IMG/VR virus record: IMGVR_UViG_3300037847_004625
Location: 6,598 to 35,722 of that record
Length of the DNA stretch: 29,125 bases
Direction: 5' to 3' (one strand)
Origin: a virus
Positions 14,403-22,877 of the stretch are shown here, in pieces. Numbering within the stretch: the stretch's first letter is position 1; each line of letters opens with the position of its first letter. The notes under the pieces are model-generated. The model saw only the letters and a program-made list of their open reading frames with translations. It was not told the origin of the DNA and made no database searches. The position numbers and the translations under genes were made by a program.

Positions 14403-15432
14403 GATAAGATTCTATAGCGGAGTTCCTCATTGGGCAGGAAAAGGCTATGTCTTAGATAAAGATAACATTCACATCATGATGAGATTTGAACAGACAGATA
14501 TGTCTTTTCGTGATGCATGCTTTATGACTGCTGAAAAAATAAGAGAAAGAACTGATAAGAGAATAGTAATTCCAATAAGTGGAGGAGCTGAAAGTACTCT
14601 TATTTCATATATCTTTGATAAAGCTGGTATTGAAAATACAAAGATACATCAAATCTATAGTTTTAGACACCGTACATTAAACCAAACAGAATCTAATCAA
14701 CTTACACATACAAGAGTAATTCCAAACATTTATCAACATGTTGATGTAGTAAAATTTGTTAAGTCAGATTTTTATCAAGATCTTTTCATCAAACAATTTC
14801 CAATAGTATCTTATGCAGCTGTACAGGCAGAAATAATTAACCACCCAGATATTGATCGTGAAAGAGATTACATCATATGGGGTACAGGTATACCATTGAT
14901 GGGTAGGTTCACTCCACATAGTCCATTACAGTGCTATGAGCAATCAATAAGAAGATTTAGAAGAATAGCAACATTGCAAAATGGATTTGAAGATACGGAG
15001 TTCTTTGAAGATAATCCAATTATTCTTTCAGCAATATATTGTAATTTTTTCAAAAGACAAATGAATATGTGGAACGAACATACTACATTGTATGGAGTAA
15101 GATGGGATGACTATTGTAAAAAGGATTACTACTCACACTATTTTCCTGAAATAGGTAATTGGTTTATGGATAAAAAATCTCATCAAAGAGATTGGTATTG
15201 GTTTTCAAGAGAAGATATATCACATAGAACAAACCATTATATCAATATGAAAACTGGAGAGACATATTTCTCTAGTCCAAATAGAACTATCAACACATGG
15301 TACTTAGATGATGTATATGATGTACTTAAAAATGACAGGCCTGTCAAGACTATAAATAACATGGTAGGTCATATACATTCCATCAAGCCTTGGGCTACAG
15401 AGAATGATGATAGTAAAGATGGTAATGTATAG
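14386..15432 (+). CDS. PP-loop ATPase / asparagine-synthase-like protein with SGGAES motif
   Basis: A 348-residue protein with an ATP-pyrophosphatase P-loop: RIVIPISGGAESTLISYIF, with SGGAES at residues 65-70 where the family has SGGxDS. Enzymes with this loop (asparagine synthetase, GMP synthetase, QueC, tRNA-modifying ligases) adenylate a carboxyl or carbonyl group. A later IIWGTGIPLMGRF (near residue 165) resembles the GxGxD/E region of the asparagine-synthase domain. The usual Asp is replaced by Glu. The C-terminal half is rich in W, Y and H (NMWNEHTTLYGVRWDDY) and unrecognised. It is inserted between the two terminase genes, which adjoin in T4. The start is ATG 14386 or the next codon; the ribosome site is weak and lies within gp16. 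Confidence 0.65.
   Translation: MMINDEIRFYSGVPHWAGKGYVLDKDNIHIMMRFEQTDMSFRDACFMTAEKIRERTDKRIVIPISGGAESTLISYIFDKAGIENTKIHQIYSFRHRTLNQTESNQLTHTRVIPNIYQHVDVVKFVKSDFYQDLFIKQFPIVSYAAVQAEIINHPDIDRERDYIIWGTGIPLMGRFTPHSPLQCYEQSIRRFRRIATLQNGFEDTEFFEDNPIILSAIYCNFFKRQMNMWNEHTTLYGVRWDDYCKKDYYSHYFPEIGNWFMDKKSHQRDWYWFSREDISHRTNHYINMKTGETYFSSPNRTINTWYLDDVYDVLKNDRPVKTINNMVGHIHSIKPWATENDDSKDGNV
15351..15358 (+). promoter_or_regulatory. Possible late promoter before nuclease/gp17
   Basis: An exact TATAAATA near the 3' end of the PP-loop gene. T4 spacing would place a start at about 15364, giving a 125-nt leader to the nuclease gene. It is intragenic and may be a chance match. Confidence 0.3.
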
Positions 15433-15488
15433 TATACTTGCCCGAGACGCAAAGCTTATTATACATAAAAAAACGGAGAAGTCAACGG

Positions 15489-15917
15489 ATGTTTGAATAT
15501 AATTTTAATTTAATTAAAGTAGTAGATGGAGATACTGTTGACATCGATATTGATCTTGGTTTTGGAGTGTGGTTGAGAAACCAACGTATTCGTATAATGG
15601 GAATAGATACACCAGAATCAAGAACGTCTGATCCTGTTGAAAAAAAATATGGTATACTAGCAAAAGAGCAAGTTGAAAAGTATCTTGTCAATTGTAAGAA
15701 GTTCAAATCTTTCAAGGATGAAAAAGGAAAGTTTGGAAGAATATTAGGTGACTTTGAAGTATATCATTCTACGTCAGGTAGGTGGATGCTCATGGCAGAA
15801 GCTATGATTCAAGAAAATTATGGTGTTAGGTACCATGGACAATCAAAAGATCTTATAGTGTCTGAACATCTAAACAACAGAACAAAGTTGAAAGAGCGTG
15901 GAATTATCCCCGAATGA
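15489..15917 (+). CDS. Staphylococcal-nuclease-like (thermonuclease) protein
   Basis: A 142-residue single-domain SNase-like nuclease, an OB-fold Ca-dependent phosphodiesterase family. The signature residues are all there: VVDGDTVDIDID (first Asp ligand), RIRIMGIDTPE (catalytic Arg, second Asp, catalytic Glu) and GRILGDF (second catalytic Arg). Start ATG 15489 follows CGGAGAA with good spacing; a TTG 51 bases upstream would only add a basic tail without a ribosome site. There is no signal peptide, so it acts in the cytoplasm or is packaged. It overlaps the terminase large subunit by 20 nt. Relatives occur in marine T4-like phages; host DNA breakdown or DNA-end trimming are possible roles. Confidence 0.85.
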   Translation: MFEYNFNLIKVVDGDTVDIDIDLGFGVWLRNQRIRIMGIDTPESRTSDPVEKKYGILAKEQVEKYLVNCKKFKSFKDEKGKFGRILGDFEVYHSTSGRWMLMAEAMIQENYGVRYHGQSKDLIVSEHLNNRTKLKERGIIPE

Positions 15918-17550
15918 AATCTATCTAGGTAATCCCAGACTCAAAAAAGCTGGAGTTAAACTAGATTATACAGAAGAACAAATCCAAGAACTTGTAAGAT
16001 GTTCTAAGGATATTGAATACTTCTGTCGTACATATATGAAGATTGTCAACATCGATGAAGGTGTTGTACCTCTTGACTTATATGACTTTCAATTAGACAT
16101 TATGAAGTCTGTTGTTCATAATCGTTTCTCTATATGTAAGATGCCACGGCAGTCAGGTAAGACAACAACCATGGTTGCTGTTATACTTTGGTTTATCTTA
16201 TTCAATGAATCATTCAATTGTGCTATATTGGCTAACAAAGCAAGTACAGCTAGAGAGATTCTAAGTAGACTACAGATGGCATATGAATGGTTACCACATT
16301 GGTTGCAACAAGGTTTAGTTGAATGGAATAAAGGTAGTCTTGAATTAGAAAATGGAAGTAAAGTTCTAGCAAGTTCAACATCATCATCTGCTATACGAGG
16401 TGGCTCATTCTCTCTTGTCTATCTTGATGAATTTGCATTTGTTGATGCACAGCTACAAGAAGAATTCTTTGCATCTGTTTATCCTACTATATCATCTGGT
16501 AGAACATCAAGAGTTATGATTACATCTACTCCTAAAGGTATGAACTTGTTTTACAAGTTGTGGGTAGATGCTGAAGAAGGAAGAAATGAATATGTACCTA
16601 TTCAAGTTCATTGGTCTGCTGTACCAGGTAGAGATGAGGCTTGGAGAGAACAAACTATCAAGAACACTAGTGAAGAACAATTCAGACAAGAGTTTGAATG
16701 TGACTTTATAGGTTCATCAAATACATTAATAAATCCAAGTAAACTTGCATCATTGGTCTTTCATGATCCAATTGCACAAAATGAGAATGTAAAAATATGG
16801 AAAGAAGTTGTAAAAGGACATGTATATGCCATCTCTGTTGATACTTCCAGAGGCATTGGTAATGATTATAGTGCATTTACTGTCTGCGACTGTACTGCTG
16901 TACCTTATGAAGTTGTGTGTACGTATAGATCCAACATTATTAGTCCGATGTTATACCCTAATATTATTTACGACATTGCACGTAAGTATAATGATGCTAT
17001 TGTTCTAGTAGAAATAAATGACATTGGCCAACAAGTTGCTGATATACTTCATCATGAGTTAGAGTATGAAGGAATACTTACAGCTGAATGGAAAGGCAGA
17101 TCTGGACAATTACTTACAGCTGGATTTGGTGGCAAGTCACAACAACTTGGAGTTCGAACAACTAAACAATTGAAAAGAGTTGGTTGTGCATCTCTCAAAA
17201 CTATAATAGAAAATGATAGATTAGTAATTAATGACTTTGAAATACTAAAAGAGCTTACAGCATTTGTTGTTAGAGGACAAAGTTATGCTGCTGAGGAAGG
17301 TTATAATGATGACTTAGTAATGTCATTAGTATTGTTTGCTTGGTTGACAGGTCAAGAATACTTCAAGGAAATGACAGACATTGATATAAGAAAGAACTTG
17401 CTTGCTGCAAATGAAAAGGCACTGGAAGAAGATATGTTACCTTTTGGATTCTTCCAAGATGGTTTTACAGATCCAGATGATGATATGCAAAAGTATAGTA
17501 GTGACTCTTTGATTGTTGATACACCATATGAAATTGAAGGTTCATGGTAG
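15898..17550 (+). CDS. 17: Terminase large subunit gp17
   Basis: The 550-residue packaging motor and headful nuclease. Walker A is at residues 82-89 (MPRQSGKT), Walker B is VYLDEF at 174-179 (D177, E178), and the coupling motif is ITSTPKGMN shortly after. The nuclease domain starts with VDTSRGIGNDYSAF at about 314-327, followed by VLVEINDIG and the late DDLVMSLVL carrying the remaining metal-binding acids. The start is GTG 15898 (then ELSPNEIYLGNP), which matches the N-terminus typical of marine T4-like gp17; no later ATG preserves it. The short AAAGAG just before GTG is a weak ribosome site, so coupling to the overlapping nuclease gene is likely. Length and motif order are normal for the family. 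Confidence 0.95.
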   Translation: MELSPNEIYLGNPRLKKAGVKLDYTEEQIQELVRCSKDIEYFCRTYMKIVNIDEGVVPLDLYDFQLDIMKSVVHNRFSICKMPRQSGKTTTMVAVILWFILFNESFNCAILANKASTAREILSRLQMAYEWLPHWLQQGLVEWNKGSLELENGSKVLASSTSSSAIRGGSFSLVYLDEFAFVDAQLQEEFFASVYPTISSGRTSRVMITSTPKGMNLFYKLWVDAEEGRNEYVPIQVHWSAVPGRDEAWREQTIKNTSEEQFRQEFECDFIGSSNTLINPSKLASLVFHDPIAQNENVKIWKEVVKGHVYAISVDTSRGIGNDYSAFTVCDCTAVPYEVVCTYRSNIISPMLYPNIIYDIARKYNDAIVLVEINDIGQQVADILHHELEYEGILTAEWKGRSGQLLTAGFGGKSQQLGVRTTKQLKRVGCASLKTIIENDRLVINDFEILKELTAFVVRGQSYAAEEGYNDDLVMSLVLFAWLTGQEYFKEMTDIDIRKNLLAANEKALEEDMLPFGFFQDGFTDPDDDMQKYSSDSLIVDTPYEIEGSW

Positions 17551-18060
17551 TTGTTCTTTTATGATAGTGGAAAAATTTGTGTAATAGCATATACAAGATG
17601 TGGTCATACCAGTATGTATGAACACTTTGGATACAAGAGACCATACAAATTTTCTTATGAGGATGATCATTATAAATCTTTTGAAACAAGCAACACAGAA
17701 GAAAAAGTTGTTGTTATGAGAAACCCATATGAAAGATTGAGTTCTGCAGTAACAAATGCAAATCATTTAAGCATGTCAAAGTATCGTAAAAAATTTATAC
17801 TTGAACATTCTAACTTAGAATTACAAAAACTTTTAGAAGTAGATACAAACTACAAAATTATACATTTTAAAAATCTATCTAAATATGTTGCTGTTGGTAA
17901 ACGAACAAATCCAACTTACTCAATAAGACCTCCATACTACGAACAGTGGATGAGTAGTTTCTATACTGAAAAAGAAATGGATGATGAGTATGATGCATAC
18001 CTAAGGATTGTTACTCAACATGAAGAAATGGATGTGAACAAATGGCATCTTCTAACGTAA
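17551..18060 (+). CDS. Sulfotransferase-like protein
   Basis: A 169-residue protein with both phosphosulfate-binding signatures of the sulfotransferase fold: IAYTRCGHTSM at residues 12-22 in the 5'-phosphosulfate-loop position, and VVVMRNPYERLSSAV at 53-67 in the 3'-phosphate site (R57, S64/S65). Such enzymes transfer sulfate from PAPS to sugars or proteins. It is shorter than typical members (usually over 200 residues), and the C-terminal part is reduced. The TTG start at 17551 follows the gp17 stop directly, with AAGG upstream; the first ATG (17611) would delete the phosphosulfate loop. It sits between gp17 and the gp18 promoter as an extra gene. Confidence 0.6.
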   Translation: MFFYDSGKICVIAYTRCGHTSMYEHFGYKRPYKFSYEDDHYKSFETSNTEEKVVVMRNPYERLSSAVTNANHLSMSKYRKKFILEHSNLELQKLLEVDTNYKIIHFKNLSKYVAVGKRTNPTYSIRPPYYEQWMSSFYTEKEMDDEYDAYLRIVTQHEEMDVNKWHLLT

Positions 18061-18073
18061 AAGGTTGTCTTTT

Positions 18074-18081
18074 TATAAATA
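18074..18081 (+). promoter_or_regulatory. T4-type late promoter for tail sheath gene
   Basis: An exact TATAAATA in the 70-nt gap before gp18. T4 spacing predicts the transcript start at 18087, giving a 44-nt leader that ends with AAGGAG before ATG 18131. Confidence 0.7.
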
Positions 18082-18086
18082 ATCAG

Positions 18087-18100
18087 AAGCATATATGCTT
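18087..18100. other. 14-nt perfect palindrome at the predicted gp18 transcript start
   Basis: AAGCATATATGCTT is its own reverse complement. As RNA it can fold into a 5-bp hairpin with a four-base loop at the extreme 5' end of the predicted sheath mRNA, or as DNA serve as a dimeric protein site. The function is inferred only. Confidence 0.4.
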
Positions 18101-18130
18101 TTCAAAACCTTAATGAAGGAGAATTAAGCC

Positions 18131-20335
18131 ATGGCATTCCAAGTAAGTCCTGGTGTAAATGTTTCGGAAATAGATCTAACTACCATTGTACCTGCCGTTT
18201 CAACAACGGAAGGTGCTTTTGCAGGAACATTTAGATGGGGTCCTGTGGAAGTAGCAACTTTGATTTCTTCTGAAGAAGAGTTAACATCAAGGTTTCATAA
18301 GCCAGATGGTACTTGTTTCGAAACGTTTTTCACTGCTGCCAACTTCCTAGCGTACGGGAATCAATTGTACGTCAGCCGAGCTGTTGCAGCTACGGCTCTT
18401 AATGCTACTGTGTTGCAGAACCCTGCTACATCAGTAGACTCTAGTAACTCATCACATACTATCTTAATAAAGAACAGAGATCATTATGACAATGATGTTA
18501 CAGTTCCAGGTGATGCTTCTTTCTTAGCAAAGTATCCTGGTTCTCTTGGTAACTCATTAAAGATATCTGTTTGTGATAGTTCTGGTGCGTTCGAATCATC
18601 AGTTTCAAACAACGTTTCAGGTATTTCAAACGTTGATTTAGATGTTGCAGTTGGTAACACAGAAGTAGTTATCAAAGCTGCAGACGTCAAAACAGGTTTC
18701 ACATCAACAAGTAACGTAACAGTTGCTGAGTATCTTCTTGCTCAAAATACTGTTGCTAATGTTATGTCTAGCTTTGCTGTTGGTGATGTTATTGTTTTAG
18801 GTAATTCTTCAATTGGTACAGTTGAAAGAGTTATCACAGCTGTAGGTTCCACATCGACTAGTGGTGCTCTTCATGATAACAACAATGACACCATCTTTAC
18901 TGCTACAGCAAACTTAACATTACAAGAAAAATATACATTAAGTACAGCTTTCTCACAAAACTTGGTTTCAGGTTCTGTAACTCGTAAGTGGGAATATGCA
19001 GGAAACTTTGATAAAGCTCCTGGTACTACATTGTATACTAATAACGTTGCTAATAACTCAGATGCATCTGATGAACTACACATAGTTGTAGTAGACCAAG
19101 ATGGTGACATCACAGGAGTTAAAGGTCAGATATTAGAAAAGTACGAAGGTTTATCTCGAGCAACTGATGCTAAGGATGAGTCTGGTGAATCAATCTACTA
19201 CTATAATGTAATTGATAACCAGTCACAATGGGTCCTTAACGGAGGTAAAAAAGTTCGAGCAGGATCTGAAACACAAAACTCAACAGCTGGCTATAACAAC
19301 ACAGCTGTTAATATGTCAAATTCTGCTGTAACGAATACAACTCCATTCACAAGATCGTTTACTATAGGTCGCGATGGTGGATCAGCAAACGTAACTTCAT
19401 TCACAATAACTGGTGATTCAGATAGTGGTGAAGCAAACGTTGCAATTGGAAAGTTATCTGCTGCAATTGATGTGTTTAAGAATCCAGAAGATATTGATAT
19501 ATCAATAGTGTTAACTGGTAAGGCAAGAGGTGGCACTCATGGTCATCAATGGCCAAACTACATCATTGACAATATTGCAGAAGCAAGAAAAGACTGTGTG
19601 GTAGTTGTATCACCAGACAAAGCTGATGTTATCAATAACTTTGGTAACGAGTCTGCAAATACTGTCGACTTCAGAAATGCATTAACTTCATCTTCATATG
19701 GTATAATGGATGGTGCTTATAAGTATCAGTACGATAGATACAATGATGTCTACCGCTATGTTCCATACAATGGTGATGTTGCAGGTCTGATGGTTAGATC
19801 AGATAATACAAGAGACCCATGGTACTCTCCAGCTGGTTTCAACAGAGGTGTTATCAAAAATGTAGTTAAGAATGCTTACAATGCTGATAAAGCAGACAGA
19901 GATGTTCTCTACAAAAATGGTATCAATCCAATAACAACATTCCCAGGACAAGGTACAATCTTGTTTGGAGATAAGACATTGTTGGATAAGCCTAGTGCAT
20001 TTGATAGAATCAATGTTCGTAGATTGTTCATTGTTCTTGAGAAAGCAATTGCAACAGCTGCTAAATTCACATTGTTTGAATTTAACGACGAATTCACAAG
20101 AGCTCAGTTCAGAAATCTAGTCGAGCCTTTCCTACGGGATGTTCAAGGTCGACGTGGTATTTTTGACTTCAAAGTTGTTTGTGACGAAACAAATAATACT
20201 GCAGGAGTAATTGATAGGAATGAGTTTGTTGGTGACATTTACATCAAACCAGCTCGATCAATTAACTTCATTCAGTTGAACTTTGTTGCTGTCAGAACCA
20301 ACGTTGAGTTCTCTGAAGTCGTTGGACAATTCTAA
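18131..20335 (+). CDS. 18: Tail sheath protein gp18
   Basis: The 734-residue contractile sheath subunit, somewhat longer than T4 gp18 (659). The N-terminus FQVSPGVNVSEIDLTT is the family hallmark (PGVxxxExD), followed by GAFAGTFRWGPVEVATLISS and YGNQLYVSRAV. The variable Ser/Thr/Asn-rich middle (about residues 150-470) is the surface domain. The conserved C-terminal part has MDGAYKYQYDRYND, NPITTFPGQGTILFGDKTL and RRLFIVLEKAI, then FEFNDEFTRAQFRN, which form the sheath-mesh domain. AAGGAG stands 9 nt before ATG 18131. It is transcribed from the promoter at 18074 together with gp19 and gp20. Confidence 0.95.
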   Translation: MAFQVSPGVNVSEIDLTTIVPAVSTTEGAFAGTFRWGPVEVATLISSEEELTSRFHKPDGTCFETFFTAANFLAYGNQLYVSRAVAATALNATVLQNPATSVDSSNSSHTILIKNRDHYDNDVTVPGDASFLAKYPGSLGNSLKISVCDSSGAFESSVSNNVSGISNVDLDVAVGNTEVVIKAADVKTGFTSTSNVTVAEYLLAQNTVANVMSSFAVGDVIVLGNSSIGTVERVITAVGSTSTSGALHDNNNDTIFTATANLTLQEKYTLSTAFSQNLVSGSVTRKWEYAGNFDKAPGTTLYTNNVANNSDASDELHIVVVDQDGDITGVKGQILEKYEGLSRATDAKDESGESIYYYNVIDNQSQWVLNGGKKVRAGSETQNSTAGYNNTAVNMSNSAVTNTTPFTRSFTIGRDGGSANVTSFTITGDSDSGEANVAIGKLSAAIDVFKNPEDIDISIVLTGKARGGTHGHQWPNYIIDNIAEARKDCVVVVSPDKADVINNFGNESANTVDFRNALTSSSYGIMDGAYKYQYDRYNDVYRYVPYNGDVAGLMVRSDNTRDPWYSPAGFNRGVIKNVVKNAYNADKADRDVLYKNGINPITTFPGQGTILFGDKTLLDKPSAFDRINVRRLFIVLEKAIATAAKFTLFEFNDEFTRAQFRNLVEPFLRDVQGRRGIFDFKVVCDETNNTAGVIDRNEFVGDIYIKPARSINFIQLNFVAVRTNVEFSEVVGQF

Positions 20336-20366
20336 GCTAAATAGATATAAGGAATAGGAGAGTTCA

Positions 20367-20918
20367 ATGGCCTTCAATATTAACGAAATCAGATCACAGC
20401 TGTCCCTTGGTGGTGCACGCCCTGCTCTGTTTCAGGTTATAATGAACAACCCAGCCAACCCGGCTGGGGATGCGAAGCTGCCTTTTATGGCAAGAGCAGC
20501 TCAGATTCCAGCATCAACAATTGGAACCATCGAAGTAGGATACTTTGGTAGAAAGATTAAGATTGCTGGTGACAGAACATTTGCAGAGTGGACTATAACA
20601 GTTGTCAATGATGAGGACTTCCTGATCAGAAATGCTATGGAAGAGTGGATGCAAAACATCAATACTCATCTTGGTAACGTAAGATCTTTTGGAACTTCAG
20701 CTCCAGCTCTGTACAAAGAAAACGTCCAGGTTATCCAGTATGCAAAAACTGGAACACCGTTGCGCCAATATACTTTCAATGGTATGTGGCCAGTAGAAGT
20801 CAGCTCAATTGACTTAGACTGGAACACAACAGATGCTATTGAAGAATTTACTGTAACCTTCCAGTATGACTGGTGGGAAGTTGATGGAGGAACAACGGGT
20901 AACGCTGGCGGTAATTAA
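20367..20918 (+). CDS. 19: Tail tube protein gp19
   Basis: The 183-residue tail tube subunit, close to T4 gp19 (163). Recognisable blocks are LPFMARAAQIPAS, VGYFGRKIKIAGDRTFAEW (GDR at residues 68-70), the DED at 82-84 and EEWM at 92-95, all characteristic of the tube beta-barrel fold. AGGAG lies 7-8 nt before ATG 20367. It directly follows gp18, as in T4. Another gene of the same fold occurs at 27191. Confidence 0.93.
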   Translation: MAFNINEIRSQLSLGGARPALFQVIMNNPANPAGDAKLPFMARAAQIPASTIGTIEVGYFGRKIKIAGDRTFAEWTITVVNDEDFLIRNAMEEWMQNINTHLGNVRSFGTSAPALYKENVQVIQYAKTGTPLRQYTFNGMWPVEVSSIDLDWNTTDAIEEFTVTFQYDWWEVDGGTTGNAGGN

Positions 20919-20945
20919 ATTATATTATTGCGAAAGTGAAATTAC

Positions 20946-22532
20946 ATGGCTACCCTTTTTGGTTTTGAGATAAGAAGGAAAGCGGACGATCAGGCAACTG
21001 CATCGTTCGCTCCTCTTGCTTTGGACGATGGTGCACATCAAGTCTCTACTGGAGGCATGTATGGCACTTATGTTGATCTGGAAGGAGCAACACGTACCGA
21101 AGCAGAAATGATAACAAGGTATCGTAGGATGTCTATGCAGCCTGAGTGCGACATGGCCATTGATGATATCATTCATGAGTTTATTGTCTATGATGAGCAT
21201 AACAGATTAGTAGAAATCAATCTTGACAAAGTCAAGGGCTTATCTAATTCAACTAAAAAAGTTATTCAAGAAGAATTTGAATACGTTCTTGACCTTTTAG
21301 AATTCAACGAGAAAGGTTACGAAGTTGCTAGGCATTGGTATATTGATGGTAGAATGTTCTATCATATTATCATTGATCCTGATAATGTCGAAGACGGTAT
21401 TCAAGAACTGCGATATATTGATCCCAGAAAGATCAAAAAGGTCAGAGAAAACAAGAAAGAGAGGATCCCTGGAACGCAGGTTACAGTTGAGAGAACTATA
21501 AGTGAATTCTTTCTTTTCAATAACAAAGGTTTTGTAGGTTATCCTGGAGGCACTCCAACATCTGCTGGTCAAGATCAAGGTGTTAAGATTGCTAAGGATG
21601 CCATTCTTCACTGTACATCTGGAGTGATGAGTGAAGATAACAGAATGGTTTTATCCCATTTACACAAGGCTATCAAGCCTCTCAACCAACTACGAATATT
21701 AGAAGACGCAACGGTCATCTACCGGATAGCAAGAGCACCAGAAAGGCGTATCTTCTATATTGATGTTGGTAATCTACCCAAGATGAAAGCAGAACAATAC
21801 CTCAGAGATATGATGGTTAAACATAAGAACCGTCTGATCTACGATGCTGAGACTGGACAAATCAGAGACGATCGTAAGTTTATGACTATGCTTGAGGACT
21901 ATTGGCTTCCAAGACGAGAAGGTGGTAGAGGAACAGAGATCTCTACACTACCGGGCGGTCAAAATCTTGGTGAGATGGATGACGTACTATACTTCCAGAA
22001 GAAGATGTACAAGTCACTCAATGTTCCTGTGAGTCGTTTAGAACCAGAAACAGGAATGACGTTGGGTCGCGCAACGGAAATCAACCGTGATGAAGTTAAG
22101 TTTCAGAAGTTTATACAAAGACTGCGCATGCGTTTTTCAATGTTGTTTGATGCAGCATTAGAAAAACAGTTAGTACTCAAGGGTCATATGACACCAGAAG
22201 AGTATGCAGACATAAGACGTAACATAAAGTATGACTTCAAACAAGACAATTACTTTACAGAACTCAAAGAGAACGAAGTTATCACCGAAAGAATCAATAC
22301 AGTCAATGCTGTTGATCCATTCGTTGGAAAGTACTTCTCACAAGATTGGGTAAGAAGAAACATTCTTAGAATGTCTGATGATGAGATTATGATGTTAGAT
22401 CAACAGATCAAAGATGAAGCTGACACTGATACAGAAATGGACGCAGCGTTAGCAGATCCTGATATGGGCACAAATAATATTGACGGTACATCTGGACCGC
22501 CTAACGATTCAGAGCCCCCTAGTGACGGATAA
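20946..22532 (+). CDS. 20: Portal protein gp20
   Basis: The 528-residue portal subunit forming the dodecameric head vertex through which DNA is packaged; T4 gp20 is 524 residues. Recognised by RTEAEMITRYRRMSMQPECDMAIDDIIHEF (quoted: RYRRMSMQPECDMAIDDI), DGRMFYHIIIDP, IQELRYIDPRKIKKVRE, RAPERRIFYIDVGNLPKMKAEQYL (quoted: APERRIFYIDVGNLPK), LPGGQNLGEMDDVLYFQKK and RLEPETGMTLGRATEI. The C-terminal 50 residues are acidic and disordered. The ribosome site before ATG 20946 is weak (GAAAGTGAA). The operon ends after this gene, where a new late promoter appears. Confidence 0.95.
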   Translation: MATLFGFEIRRKADDQATASFAPLALDDGAHQVSTGGMYGTYVDLEGATRTEAEMITRYRRMSMQPECDMAIDDIIHEFIVYDEHNRLVEINLDKVKGLSNSTKKVIQEEFEYVLDLLEFNEKGYEVARHWYIDGRMFYHIIIDPDNVEDGIQELRYIDPRKIKKVRENKKERIPGTQVTVERTISEFFLFNNKGFVGYPGGTPTSAGQDQGVKIAKDAILHCTSGVMSEDNRMVLSHLHKAIKPLNQLRILEDATVIYRIARAPERRIFYIDVGNLPKMKAEQYLRDMMVKHKNRLIYDAETGQIRDDRKFMTMLEDYWLPRREGGRGTEISTLPGGQNLGEMDDVLYFQKKMYKSLNVPVSRLEPETGMTLGRATEINRDEVKFQKFIQRLRMRFSMLFDAALEKQLVLKGHMTPEEYADIRRNIKYDFKQDNYFTELKENEVITERINTVNAVDPFVGKYFSQDWVRRNILRMSDDEIMMLDQQIKDEADTDTEMDAALADPDMGTNNIDGTSGPPNDSEPPSDG

Positions 22533-22533
22533 A

Positions 22534-22541
22534 TATAAATA
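22534..22541 (+). promoter_or_regulatory. T4-type late promoter before prohead-core genes
   Basis: An exact TATAAATA two bases after the gp20 stop. T4 spacing puts the start at 22547, inside the GGAG (22545-22548), so a transcript from here would have a leader of about 10 nt and lack the full ribosome site. Confidence 0.55.
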
Positions 22542-22556
22542 ATTGGAGAAAATTAA

Positions 22557-22877
22557 ATGGCTGAACCTACGTTGAATGATATGATGAAAGCCGCTGCAGC
22601 TGGAGAACCAACAAAGTTTGCTGACTACTTCTCTGGCGTAATGGTTGATAGGGTTAACGACAAAGTTGATCAGATAAGACAAGCAGTAGCAGATAAGATA
22701 GGTGGATTAGATCCATCGAGTACTCCTGCAATGGAGTTAGGACCTGAAGAGCAAGGTGATATAGAAGAGCCTGAAGTAGATAATGAAGTAGAGTTACAAG
22801 CTGATAACGAACAAGAAGAGGACGAACAGTCAGATGAAGAGATTGAAACAGCTGACGGAACAACCGAAGAAGATTGA
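22557..22877 (+). CDS. 67: Prohead core protein, gp67-like
   Basis: A 106-residue acidic protein in the T4 gene 67 position (between portal and gp68/gp21). The N-terminal half is helical (LNDMMKAAAAGEPTKFADYFSGVMVDRVNDKVDQIR, quoted in part: EPTKFADYFSGVMVDRV). The C-terminal 45 residues are nearly all D, E, Q and N with no aromatic residue. T4 gp67 is 80 residues and also acidic; it is a minor prohead core scaffold cut to pieces by gp21. Assignment is by position plus composition, with the gp67-type F-x-x-x-M/V region in support. Confidence 0.7.
   Translation: MAEPTLNDMMKAAAAGEPTKFADYFSGVMVDRVNDKVDQIRQAVADKIGGLDPSSTPAMELGPEEQGDIEEPEVDNEVELQADNEQEEDEQSDEEIETADGTTEED

Noticed and set aside
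15438-15488. TTG start 51 bases upstream for the thermonuclease-like gene
   Set aside because: ATG 15489 has a proper GGAG at good distance and starts just before the first strand of the nuclease domain.
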